From: JBPOFY01 sp049889815
GTDB lineage: Bacteria > Verrucomicrobiota > Verrucomicrobiia > Opitutales > Coraliomargaritaceae
Length of the DNA stretch: 53,319 nucleotides
Direction: 5' to 3'
Assembly: GCA_049889815.1 (NCBI GenBank)
Contig: JBMHCR010000017.1
Location: 1 to 53,319 of the forward strand
In this document: in pieces, positions 40,930 to 49,125 of the stretch
How positions within the stretch are numbered: position 1 is the stretch's first letter
Layout of the letters: every line of letters starts with the position of its first letter
The notes under the pieces: model-generated
The model's database searches: none
The model's input: only the letters and a program-made list of their open reading frames with translations
What the model was told of the DNA's origin: nothing
Position numbers and translations under genes: made by a program

Positions 40930-41508
40930 ATGCAAATTTCAGAAGGCACCGTAGTCTCTATGGACTATTTACTAAGAGACGACGAAGGCGCACTCCTCGA
41001 TCAGTCTCAGCCGGGCCAGCCACTCGCTTATCTCCACGGTCATCAAAATATAATTCCAGGTCTTGAGGCCGCACTCGAGGGCAAGGCAAGCGGAGACAGT
41101 CTTGAAGTCCGTGTCGATCCTGCAAACGGTTATGGCGAGCCAAATCCCTCTCTTCAGCAGATCGTTCCACGCGATCGTTTTCAAGGTGTCGAGGCGCTTG
41201 AGATCGGCATGCAGTTTCAGGCGAATACTGACCAAGGCCCTATTTCAGTGCGTGTTACGAAGATTGAAGACGACGATGTCACTGTAGATGGGAACCATCC
41301 ACTTGCGGGGAAGTATCTCAATTTTAGTGTAACGATTCAAGACGTTCGAGCAGGCACCGAGGAGGAACTCGCCCACGGGCACATACACCAAGGTGGCGGC
41401 TGCTGCGGTGGCGGCGGAAACAGCGAGGGCGGATGTTGCTCATCTGACGGTGCAGCGAAAGAAGAAGAAGGCGATTGCCAAGGTGGCGGTTGCGGCTGCT
41501 CGCATTAA
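40930..41508 (+). CDS. slyD: FKBP-type peptidyl-prolyl isomerase, SlyD-like
   Basis: 192 residues. FKBP domain interrupted by the insert-in-flap chaperone domain: MQISEGTVVSMDYLLRDDEG, PLAYLHGHQNIIPGLEAALE, GYGEPNP, and NHPLAGKYLNFSVTIQDVRA. The last 45 or so residues are Gly/Cys/His-rich with seven Cys and several His (HGHIHQGGGCCGGGG and CQGGGCGCSH), the metal-binding tail that lets SlyD carry nickel or other ions. It acts in protein folding and metal delivery in the cytoplasm. A good rho-independent terminator follows at 41536-41570, so this is a single gene. Confidence 0.96.
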   Translation: MQISEGTVVSMDYLLRDDEGALLDQSQPGQPLAYLHGHQNIIPGLEAALEGKASGDSLEVRVDPANGYGEPNPSLQQIVPRDRFQGVEALEIGMQFQANTDQGPISVRVTKIEDDDVTVDGNHPLAGKYLNFSVTIQDVRAGTEEELAHGHIHQGGGCCGGGGNSEGGCCSSDGAAKEEEGDCQGGGCGCSH

Positions 41509-41535
41509 GTCGGCCCGCATGCTTTATTTTCTGAG

Positions 41536-41570
41536 GCCTCGGCGGAGTATTTCGCCGAGGCTTTTTATTT
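41536..41570 (+). terminator. Rho-independent terminator after slyD
   Basis: GCCTCGGCG (41536-41544) pairs perfectly with CGCCGAGGC (41553-41561), 8-base loop, followed by TTTTTATTT. It lies 27 bases after the slyD stop and before ftsK, so slyD and ftsK are separate transcription units. Confidence 0.85.
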
Positions 41571-41626
41571 GGACTAATCGAATCTTGTTTTCCTCTTTGG
41601 GCGTTGTAATTTATCCATCATCTAAC

Positions 41627-44203
41627 ATGCCAAGAAAAGCAAAGAAGACAGCCGCTAAGCGCAAAGTTGTTTCCCAACCACGCAAAGCCCGATCTCGTCC
41701 GGTTATCGCCTTGTTACTCTTCACGGTTTCCGTGTTGCTGCTGGTATCCGTTTTTGATTATAACTCGGGGCAGTACAACGTCAGCCCCCCTTCGGATACC
41801 AATATGGTGGGATTTTTCGGTAGCTTTGTCGGCTTTCATGGTTACCATTATCTTGGGTTAGCAGTCTGGTTGTTGCCGGTTTTTCTGTTTTGGACTGGAA
41901 TTCGTTTTTTGCTTCAGCAACCGCCGCGTAAGCGATTGATCACGAGCATCGTTTCGGTAATCTGCTTGCTCGCTGCTGCTGGCTTAGCGGCAATGATGGC
42001 AGGCGAAGACCAAGTTGCAGGGAGTCTATTTGAACAGCAGCTTTCTCACGGGTTTGGCGGAATTATCGGTGAGCTGATTGCACTGAAACTATTTGAGCCA
42101 TTTCTTGGGCCTTTTGGTACGTTCATGATATTACTCATGGCACTCGTCATCGGTGGTATTTTGGTGTTTACCGATAACTTCGGCCGGATGCTTGACTACT
42201 TTCAGGAGAGCTACCGTAACTTCCTCGAGAACCGCGCTAAATTCAGCACTGACCGCAAGGAATTGAAATCCGCGCAGGCGGAGGCGAAGCGTCTGAACAA
42301 AATAGAACGGCAGAGGGAGAAAGAAGCGGCAAAAGCCGAGCGTCTCGCCGAAAAGAAGGCCTCAAAAGAGAAGCCTGCAGTCGTTGAGGTAGACGAAGAG
42401 GATGAGGGAAAGGAGCTGCCCGATGAGGGTCGCAAGCCGTCCTTGTTGAGCGGCGCGATGTCGGCCCCTCCAGGTCTTAAGGCCACGAGACCTAGAGCTG
42501 TGGACAAGCCGAAACGCGTGACCAAGGCTAAAACCGAAAAGGCCGAGGAGCCTGATCCTGAACCCGAACCAGAGGCACCCAAAAAACCGAAGTTTGACCC
42601 TTCAATGATCAAGGTCATTTCGGGTGAAAAGGCTGAAAAGGCCGTGGTCGCCAATATTCCCGAACGTCGCGGAGATTATGTGTTTCCGCCAATTAGTCTA
42701 CTTGCTGAGCCACAAGACAGTTCCAACCTAGCGCCCGAAGACCACGCTGGCACCATGGAAGCGTTGGTGCGCACACTAGAAGAATTTGGTGTGAAAGTCA
42801 TTCCGGGTGAGATTCATACCGGTCCGGTCATAACCCGTTACGAAGTCACTCCTGCGCCGGGTGTCCGTGTTGAAAAGATCGTCAATCTCGACAAGAATAT
42901 TGCACTTGGCCTAAAAGCGATGTCGGTGCGTATCTTGGCTCCGGTTCCTGGAAAAGGCACTGTTGGCATCGAGGTGCCCAACAAAATCGCTCAGGCAGTG
43001 TGTATGCGGGACATTGTTGAGTCTAAGGTTTGGGCAGAAGCAAATGCCGAGATCCCAATCGTGCTGGGGCAGGATGTTACCGGTAAACCGATGGTCGCGG
43101 ATCTTACCAAGATGCCGCACGTCCTCATCGCAGGTTCTACGGGTTCCGGTAAGACTGTTTGTATCAATGCGATCATTGCATCGTTGTTGTACCATTCTGG
43201 TCCCGAAGATTTACGCTTCATCATGGTCGATCCGAAGGTCGTTGAAATGCAGATGTATAATGCGCTGCCGCATATGCTGATCCCGGTCGTGACCGAGCCG
43301 AAAAAAGTGCCAGGCGCGCTTAAGTGGCTCATCGCAGAGATGGAGCATCGCTACCAAATTTTTGCGAAAACGAACGTCCGCAACATTGCTGGGTTCAACG
43401 CGAAGATAGCGAAGGATAAGGAGGAGCAGGCGAAGGCCGATGCAATGGATGCCGAAATGAGCCCAGAAGAGCGCGCCGCACTCAGTAACATGGAAGTGCC
43501 GCGCGACGACGATGCCTTTGAAGTTCCGAAGAAGAAGCTTCCTTACATTGTTTGTATTATTGACGAGCTCGCTGATCTCATGATGGTCGCGCCCGCCGAT
43601 ATCGAGACCTGCATCGCCCGTATCGCGCAGCTCGCGCGTGCCGCCGGCATCCATCTGGTACTGGCAACACAACGTCCGTCGGTGAACGTCATTACGGGTG
43701 TGATTAAGGCGAATTTGCCGAGTCGCATTTCCTTCAAGGTCGCTTCGAAGATCGACAGCCGCACGATTCTTGATGGCGGGGGTGCAGAAGCGCTCATCGG
43801 TAAGGGTGACATGCTTTTTATCCCGCCAGGAACCTCCAACTTGGTTCGTGCACAAGGGGCATTTGTTTCGGACGAAGAGATTAACGGAATGGTCGATTTT
43901 CTCAAAGAAAAGAACGACCCGCCCGTGTTTGCTGAAGCGGTGCAGCAGCAAATCGATGCCGGAGGTGACGACGGCGAACCGACTGCAGGTACTGGCGAAG
44001 AGGATGGCGACGAACTCCTCCCAGATGCGATCGATGTCTTACGGAGTACTAAGCGTGCATCGACGTCTATGCTACAACGCCGACTTCGCATCGGTTATAA
44101 CCGCGCCGCGCGCCTTATGGAAGCGCTTGAAGATCGTGGCATCGTAGGCCCCGAAAACGGCTCAAGCCCTCGCGAAATTCTCGTCGATCTCGATACGATG
44201 TAG
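41627..44203 (+). CDS. ftsK: DNA translocase FtsK
   Basis: Septal DNA pump that clears and aligns chromosome ends for dimer resolution. 858 residues from the ATG at 41627. Four N-terminal membrane helices (between residues 26 and 182), a charged Lys/Glu/Pro-rich linker, then the RecA-like motor with Walker A GSTGSGKT (503-510) and Walker B IVCIIDELADLMMV. The C-terminal winged-helix gamma domain (MLQRRLRIGYNRAARLMEAL) is present. The reading frame continues upstream through the slyD tail to 41393 but that portion is a shadow of slyD and crosses its terminator. Followed by two exbD genes on the same strand. Confidence 0.97.
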   Translation: MPRKAKKTAAKRKVVSQPRKARSRPVIALLLFTVSVLLLVSVFDYNSGQYNVSPPSDTNMVGFFGSFVGFHGYHYLGLAVWLLPVFLFWTGIRFLLQQPPRKRLITSIVSVICLLAAAGLAAMMAGEDQVAGSLFEQQLSHGFGGIIGELIALKLFEPFLGPFGTFMILLMALVIGGILVFTDNFGRMLDYFQESYRNFLENRAKFSTDRKELKSAQAEAKRLNKIERQREKEAAKAERLAEKKASKEKPAVVEVDEEDEGKELPDEGRKPSLLSGAMSAPPGLKATRPRAVDKPKRVTKAKTEKAEEPDPEPEPEAPKKPKFDPSMIKVISGEKAEKAVVANIPERRGDYVFPPISLLAEPQDSSNLAPEDHAGTMEALVRTLEEFGVKVIPGEIHTGPVITRYEVTPAPGVRVEKIVNLDKNIALGLKAMSVRILAPVPGKGTVGIEVPNKIAQAVCMRDIVESKVWAEANAEIPIVLGQDVTGKPMVADLTKMPHVLIAGSTGSGKTVCINAIIASLLYHSGPEDLRFIMVDPKVVEMQMYNALPHMLIPVVTEPKKVPGALKWLIAEMEHRYQIFAKTNVRNIAGFNAKIAKDKEEQAKADAMDAEMSPEERAALSNMEVPRDDDAFEVPKKKLPYIVCIIDELADLMMVAPADIETCIARIAQLARAAGIHLVLATQRPSVNVITGVIKANLPSRISFKVASKIDSRTILDGGGAEALIGKGDMLFIPPGTSNLVRAQGAFVSDEEINGMVDFLKEKNDPPVFAEAVQQQIDAGGDDGEPTAGTGEEDGDELLPDAIDVLRSTKRASTSMLQRRLRIGYNRAARLMEALEDRGIVGPENGSSPREILVDLDTM

Positions 44204-44238
44204 CGGATGCGATTCATTAACTGCTACCAACTATAAAA

Positions 44239-44652
44239 ATGGCCCGCCGTCGCCGACCAGATACACCGGAAGAAGACTTTCCGATGACGCCGATGATCGA
44301 CATGGTGTTCCTGTTGCTGGTTTTTTTTATGACGGTCAGCACATTGGCTAAGGCGGACCGTCAAATAAAGTTAGAGCTCCCCGAATCGTCGCAAAGCGAT
44401 ATTTCTGAGGACCTGTCGGACCGAGGCACGATTTCCATCGATGCCCGAGGCAGCATCTATATCGGTGTCGTGGAGCAGACGCTCGATACGATGCAGGCAC
44501 AGATCAAACAATCACTCGCTGAAAATCCGGAACTACGTATTCAAGTTCGGGCCGATCAAGCCACTCCCTACAGTGAAATTAAGAGCGTCCTCAAGGCCTG
44601 TGCAGAGGTGGGCGCCCATGAGGTCATCTATGCAACTTTTCAAGCAAACTAG
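44239..44652 (+). CDS. ExbD/TolR biopolymer transport protein (first copy)
   Basis: 137 residues: short basic N-terminus, one membrane helix containing the proton-path Asp (FPMTPMIDMVFLLLVFFMTV), then a periplasmic domain with the ExbD/TolR pattern (ISIDARGSIYIG, IQVRADQATPYSEIKSVLKA). ExbD works with ExbB/TolQ to convert proton-motive force into work on the outer membrane. No exbB/tolQ gene is in the window. It follows ftsK by 35 bases and precedes a second exbD by two bases. Confidence 0.92.
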   Translation: MARRRRPDTPEEDFPMTPMIDMVFLLLVFFMTVSTLAKADRQIKLELPESSQSDISEDLSDRGTISIDARGSIYIGVVEQTLDTMQAQIKQSLAENPELRIQVRADQATPYSEIKSVLKACAEVGAHEVIYATFQAN

Positions 44653-44654
44653 AA

Positions 44655-45098
44655 ATGGCGAAACTGAGGAAGAAAGTAGAGGATAAGGTTGGCATCCCAA
44701 TTGCGCCGATGATCGACGTCGTTTTCCTTTTGCTCATCTATTTTATGGTGTCTTCCACGCTTGAGAAACAAGAGGCGGACCTCTCCTTTCAGCTTCCGGG
44801 TTCGGTGGAACAAGAAGCGCCGCTCGATTTCTCTGACGAGCAAATTATCGAGATCCGCGAAGATGGACAAGTGATTGTGAACGAGTATCCCTACGACTCT
44901 CCGGAAGCCTCTGTCCTCAACGAACTCGCTGCAATGCTAACGCGCTATCGAGAAGCCAGCGCCGCAAATAAAGTCGACGCTATCGTCACCATTGCTCCTG
45001 CCGATGCGGTCGCCCATGCAGTCATTGTAAAAGTCATGGACGCCTGCTCCCAAGCCGACATCGAAGCCATTAATTTCGCGCTAGGGAATGACTCCTAG
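44655..45098 (+). CDS. ExbD/TolR biopolymer transport protein (second copy)
   Basis: 147 residues, clearly related in layout to the preceding gene but divergent in sequence. One membrane helix with the conserved Asp (IPIAPMIDVVFLLLIYFMVS), followed by a periplasmic domain (EQIIEIREDGQVIVNEYPYD). Paired unlike ExbD copies are frequent in Verrucomicrobia and Bacteroidetes. The end is convergent with the pyrophosphatase gene, sharing CTAG at 45095-45098. Confidence 0.92.
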   Translation: MAKLRKKVEDKVGIPIAPMIDVVFLLLIYFMVSSTLEKQEADLSFQLPGSVEQEAPLDFSDEQIIEIREDGQVIVNEYPYDSPEASVLNELAAMLTRYREASAANKVDAIVTIAPADAVAHAVIVKVMDACSQADIEAINFALGNDS

Positions 45099-46765
45099 CT
45101 AATGACCCCCATGGTTTTGAGCAGTGTTGAGATGTAGGGGATGAGCTGCTTCTTGCGGCTGACAATCCCCTTGAGTTCGTAGATGTTGCTTTGTCCGCGC
45201 TGCGGGTAATTGATCTGGCTTTTCAATTCTTCGTTCCCAGAAACGACGAGTAATGAATCTTGCGAGTTGATATCTGTGACCAGTAGAAAGCTGAAAAGTA
45301 AGTCTTCTTTCAGGCGATGAGCCTCGAGTGCTTTATCGAGTTCATCTTCGCGGTCCCAAAAATTATTGAAGCCTAGCTCCTCAATTTGCGAAACCGAATA
45401 TTTAAACTCCCCTTCGTCATAGATTTTACAATCGGACCCAATAACTTTTTCCGGGATGCTGTTGATGATGACAGAACCTGCAGTGAAGATGAGATCGGCG
45501 AGTGCCTTTGGTTTAATCTCGGCGATCGGAGCGAGCCAGTCTAACAGTTCTCCTTCTAATGGCGTTGTCGTTGGACTGTTGAGCAGTAGGGTATCTGAAA
45601 TGATGCCAGACATCATGATGCCCGCAATCTCCTTAGATGGTGTGAGTGATTGTGAGCGGAACAAGTCTGCGACGATGGAGCAGGTTGAGCCAACTGGACG
45701 GTTTATAAAGAGGATGGGTTGTTCGGTCGGGATATTGCCGAGGCGATGGTGGTCGAGGATCTCGGTGATCTGCACCTCGCTTGCACCGTTGACTGCCTGA
45801 CCGAGTTCGTTGTGGTCGACGAGCGCGATGCGGGTGTTGCTTGGGCGTAGGATGTCACTCTTCGAGAATACGCCGACAAGCTTTTTATCTTCGTCCACGA
45901 CTGCGTAGAGTGGGTCGTTAGAATTCGCGATGCGGCGCTTTACCGAGGAGATGCGGTCCTCGCGGGTTAAGCATGTGACTTCTGGTTCAATAAGCCCTTC
46001 AATGTGAGTCGCGGTACGAATAATCCATGAGGTCGTGGCTGAGTCGTAGGGACTCACGATTAGGGCGACGCCTTTTTCTTTGGCGCGTTGGATCACCTCT
46101 TCCTCAACTTCTAGGTTGCCGGTGATCACCAATAGCCGAATGCCGAGTTGGAGGCAGCGTTCCTGAATGTCCCATCGGTCCCCGACGATAATGATGCTCT
46201 GGTTAGAGGGCATGCCGGCCTCTTTGTGGTGGTTGCCAAACGAACGAATGTCCATCGCTCCGATACGTACGTAGAGCTCTTGGAGTTCATCACAATCCTC
46301 CGCGTAGAGCACCTTTGCATTCAGTGAGCGTATGATGGAATTTACACTCGTATGCACGCGGCGCATCGCACGTGGTTCGTTTGGTTTCGGAATAAAGAAT
46401 TCGCCGAGCTGGAAGATCGAGATCATACCCTCGATCTCGTTGTTTTCGCTGACAACTGGGAGTGCCCGCACGTCGTATTTATCGATCAGCTCCAGAGCTT
46501 CTGCACAGGTACTGTCTTTGGTGACTGTGCGCACTTTAGATCGCATGATGTTACCAACGCGTGGCGTGACATCGCCGATGAAGGTGGGCAGAGGCAGTTT
46601 AAATTGCTCAAGAATTGCGTCTATGCGGGCGTTGGAGTTACCGCACCGAGCCGCCTTGTAGTGTGTCTCACCGATAGCGTGCTTGTATGCTTCGTAAGCG
46701 AGAGCGGAGCAGATCGCATCTGCATCGGGGTTTTTGTGACCGAGAATATAAATCGGATCCGGCAT
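45095..46765 (-). CDS. Manganese-dependent inorganic pyrophosphatase with CBS/DRTGG insert
   Basis: Hydrolyses pyrophosphate; 556 residues instead of the usual 310 because a regulatory insert splits the DHH domain. N-terminal metal ligands in GHKNPDADAICSA (His10, Asp14, Asp16), a CBS repeat around 66-125, a DRTGG-like domain around 140-250 (VGDRWDIQERCLQLGIRLLV), a second CBS half near 255-310, then the DHH motif ILDHHRLGNIPTE (338-340) and the DHHA2 domain. Such insert-carrying enzymes are known to be controlled by adenine nucleotides. Single gene; the terminator at 46820-46859 separates it from the prepilin gene. Confidence 0.92.
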   Translation of the reverse strand: MPDPIYILGHKNPDADAICSALAYEAYKHAIGETHYKAARCGNSNARIDAILEQFKLPLPTFIGDVTPRVGNIMRSKVRTVTKDSTCAEALELIDKYDVRALPVVSENNEIEGMISIFQLGEFFIPKPNEPRAMRRVHTSVNSIIRSLNAKVLYAEDCDELQELYVRIGAMDIRSFGNHHKEAGMPSNQSIIIVGDRWDIQERCLQLGIRLLVITGNLEVEEEVIQRAKEKGVALIVSPYDSATTSWIIRTATHIEGLIEPEVTCLTREDRISSVKRRIANSNDPLYAVVDEDKKLVGVFSKSDILRPSNTRIALVDHNELGQAVNGASEVQITEILDHHRLGNIPTEQPILFINRPVGSTCSIVADLFRSQSLTPSKEIAGIMMSGIISDTLLLNSPTTTPLEGELLDWLAPIAEIKPKALADLIFTAGSVIINSIPEKVIGSDCKIYDEGEFKYSVSQIEELGFNNFWDREDELDKALEAHRLKEDLLFSFLLVTDINSQDSLLVVSGNEELKSQINYPQRGQSNIYELKGIVSRKKQLIPYISTLLKTMGVIS

Positions 46766-46819
46766 CGTAATTTCAGTAAAGTAAAGCGCCAGCGGTTCAA
46801 CAACTACAAATTCTAGGAA

Positions 46820-46859
46820 TACTAAAAGAGAAACCCCAGCTCCAAAAGAAGCTGGGGTT
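46820..46859 (-). terminator. Rho-independent terminator after the prepilin-like gene
   Basis: On the minus strand AACCCCAGCT (46859-46850) pairs perfectly with AGCTGGGGTT (46841-46832), 8-base loop, followed by TCTCTTTTAG. Sits 28 bases after the stop of the prepilin-like gene and ends its transcription unit. Confidence 0.8.
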
Positions 46860-46886
46860 CTGAGTAAAACCTGAATTCGCTAGAAA

Positions 46887-47636
46887 TTACAGCGTGTCAG
46901 ACGGGTCTAGAATCGCAGCATTGTCTGAAGACTTGACGGCTTCGAGGATGCTTGCAGTCGCATCACCGGATGCAGTACTGCTTGAGTTTCCTACAAGCTG
47001 TGGTGGCTCGGCTACGTTGTCATAGAACGTAACGTGACCATCCATGAATGCGATGTGACCTCCGTCGTTGCCCCATGGATTTTCGTTTGGATCCCAGAAG
47101 CCATTAGCTTGAAGACCCTTAGTCCAAACGAGAGGAGTTGTTGATCCATTAGCGTTTCCGCTCATACCAACGACTCCAGCGTAGCCAATGACTTCTTCGG
47201 GAGCAGTTGTCCAGTCACTGTTTGCTTCGAAGGAACCGTCGTCCTGACGAGAACCAACAATCTTCGGGAGTGTGTCTGGAGCCTCACCGCTGCTCAAGAA
47301 CGGGTCGCTGTCGATGATGTAGATCGCAGCGTCAATGAGGTCCGCTCCTTGGGCGAGGACAAGCGCCCACTCTTGCATGTTGCTGGCAGAGGATGGCGCG
47401 GTAGAAGAATCGTATCCGCCGTCTTTGATCGTGCGTGTGCGTCCGCCTGCAGTCGAGAAGTTGTTATAGGCAAGCGCGATTTGACGCATGTTACTCGATG
47501 AAGACGCTTGCGATGCTGTCTTTCGAACCGCGCCAACAGCAGGAATGAGGATCGCGGCGAGAATACCGATAATCGCGATAACTGTTAGGAGCTCAATCAG
47601 AGTGAAACCTGAACGGGGGGATTTGTTTGTTTTCAT
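46887..47636 (-). CDS. Type IV prepilin-like protein with N-terminal methylation motif
   Basis: 249 residues from the ATG at 47636. Class III signal: short basic leader, cleavage site SGF, then FTLIELLTVIAIIGILAAIL. The large C-terminal part includes NGSTTPLVWTKGLQ and GGHIAFMDGHVTFYDN, the H-x(n)-D-G pattern frequent in Planctomycete/Verrucomicrobial pseudopilin-like proteins, then a Ser/Ala-rich tail. The upstream reading to 47840 overlaps glyA and lacks similarity, so is rejected. Has its own promoter and terminator; no pilus assembly gene is near. Confidence 0.92.
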   Translation of the reverse strand: MKTNKSPRSGFTLIELLTVIAIIGILAAILIPAVGAVRKTASQASSSSNMRQIALAYNNFSTAGGRTRTIKDGGYDSSTAPSSASNMQEWALVLAQGADLIDAAIYIIDSDPFLSSGEAPDTLPKIVGSRQDDGSFEANSDWTTAPEEVIGYAGVVGMSGNANGSTTPLVWTKGLQANGFWDPNENPWGNDGGHIAFMDGHVTFYDNVAEPPQLVGNSSSTASGDATASILEAVKSSDNAAILDPSDTL

Positions 47637-47699
47637 ATTTATAATAAATAGGTAGGAGTGAACGGGGTGATCCGACGTTTGAACGGTTCGTTTATTAAA

Positions 47700-47727
47700 A
47701 ACATAGGCGAGACACCCAACATGTCCA
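47700..47727 (-). promoter_or_regulatory. Putative promoter of the prepilin-like gene
   Basis: Reading the minus strand: -35 TGGACA (47727-47722), 16-base spacer, -10 TATGTT (47705-47700). This would start transcription around 47693, leaving a leader of some 55-60 bases before the ATG. The leader is AT-rich near the ATG and has no Shine-Dalgarno motif. Match to sigma-70 is 5/6 and 4/6. Confidence 0.4.
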
Positions 47728-47809
47728 ATCATTTTTGAGATCAATTGAAACGAAAATGGGCGATCTGTGAAATCCTCGCCCGTGTAATGATTGTTAAATT
47801 TTTTATTCT

Positions 47810-49087
47810 CTATGCGTAGGGTAGCGGATATTTTTCGCACAGTGCTAGGGCAATGCCTTTCGCTTTGGCGATGACCGCCTCATCTGCCGGCGCTTCCAGA
47901 ACCAAATCGATCGCCTCGGCTACCTTGAGCATGTCTTCTTCTACTAGGCCACGGCTCGTTACAGCAGGCGTGCCGAGACGTATGCCGCTGGTTTGGAAGG
48001 GACTGCGCGTTTCGCCTGGAACCGTGTTTTTGTTGGCGGTGATGTTTGCTTTATCGAGTGCAATCTGGGCAACTTTACCGGTCAGCTCTGGATCTTTGAC
48101 GCGTAGATCGATCATCATCAAATGGTTGTCGGTGCCGCCACTGATAATATGATGGCCGCGTTCGGACAGTGCGCTGGCCAAAGCTTTTGCGTTGGCCGCT
48201 ACCTGATGCTGGTAGGCTTTGAAGTCTTCAGAAGCCGCTTCTTTGAAGCAGACAGCCTTCGCCGCGATCACATGCATGAGCGGCCCTCCCTGAGTGCCGG
48301 GAAAAACCGCCGTATCGATCTTCTTCGCGTGTTCCCCTTTGCAAAGAATCAAGCCACCGCGTGGACCGCGTAGTGTCTTGTGAGTGGTTGTGGTGACGAA
48401 GTCGGCGTGTGGGATCGGTGACGGATGAACGCCGGCAGCGACCAGCCCTGCAATGTGCGCGATGTCTGCCATGAGGTAGGCGCCCACTTCACGTGCGATT
48501 TGCCCCATGCGTTCAAAGTCAATGATACGTGAGTAAGCCGACGCACCCACGGTGATCATCTTTGGGCTTTCGGCGCGCGCCGCTGCGGCAATTTCGTCGT
48601 AATTGATGCGACCATCGTCTGCCCCGACTCCGTAATTAACGACGTCGTAGTGCATGCCACTGAAATTCATCGGGTGGCCATGTGTGAGGTGCCCGCCGTC
48701 GGACAAATTCATGGTCAGGATCTTATCGCCCGGCTTCAATACTGCTAAGTAGACGGCTGCATTCGCCTGACTGCCCGAATGCGGTTGAACGTTCGCGTGA
48801 TCGGCACCAAACAATGATTTCGCGCGTTCGATGGCGAGTTCCTCGACCACGTCGACGTGGTCGCAGCCTCCGTAGTAGCGTTTGCCTGGGTAACCTTCCG
48901 CGTATTTGTTGGTTAGGACGCTGCCCTGTGCTTCGATCACAGAGGGGTAAGTGAAGTTTTCTGACGCGATCAATTCCAGATGGCTTTCCTGGCGCTTGCG
49001 TTCGGCTGCGATTACCGCGGCAACTTCTGGGTCGATTGCTTCGAGTGGTTTTGCGTTGAGGGAGCTTGCTACGGAGGCAGTTGTCAT
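47810..49087 (-). CDS. glyA: Serine hydroxymethyltransferase
   Basis: PLP enzyme that moves the hydroxymethyl group of serine to tetrahydrofolate. 425 residues, normal length. N-terminal LIASENFTYPSVIEAQGSVL and TNKYAEGYPGKRYYGGCDHV, central HLTHGHPMNFSG, PLP Lys237 in TTTTHKTLRGPRGG, and the C-terminal TSGIRLGTPAVTSRGL. All active-site positions are recognisable. Feeds one-carbon units to purN and metH, which are in the same window though not linked. Single gene or second in an operon with the upstream repeat protein (38 bases apart). Confidence 0.98.
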   Translation of the reverse strand: MTTASVASSLNAKPLEAIDPEVAAVIAAERKRQESHLELIASENFTYPSVIEAQGSVLTNKYAEGYPGKRYYGGCDHVDVVEELAIERAKSLFGADHANVQPHSGSQANAAVYLAVLKPGDKILTMNLSDGGHLTHGHPMNFSGMHYDVVNYGVGADDGRINYDEIAAAARAESPKMITVGASAYSRIIDFERMGQIAREVGAYLMADIAHIAGLVAAGVHPSPIPHADFVTTTTHKTLRGPRGGLILCKGEHAKKIDTAVFPGTQGGPLMHVIAAKAVCFKEAASEDFKAYQHQVAANAKALASALSERGHHIISGGTDNHLMMIDLRVKDPELTGKVAQIALDKANITANKNTVPGETRSPFQTSGIRLGTPAVTSRGLVEEDMLKVAEAIDLVLEAPADEAVIAKAKGIALALCEKYPLPYA

Positions 49088-49125
49088 GATACTTTGGCAG
49101 TTAAATTGGTTGTGAGGTGGCGTTA

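Noticed and set aside
41393..41626. Upstream extension of ftsK into the end of slyD
   Set aside because: This stretch is the slyD Cys/Gly tail read in another frame, plus a clear terminator; FtsK similarity begins only after the ATG at 41627.
47637..47840. Longer N-terminus for the prepilin-like protein
   Set aside because: It overlaps glyA and precedes a perfect short prepilin leader; it also contains the likely promoter.
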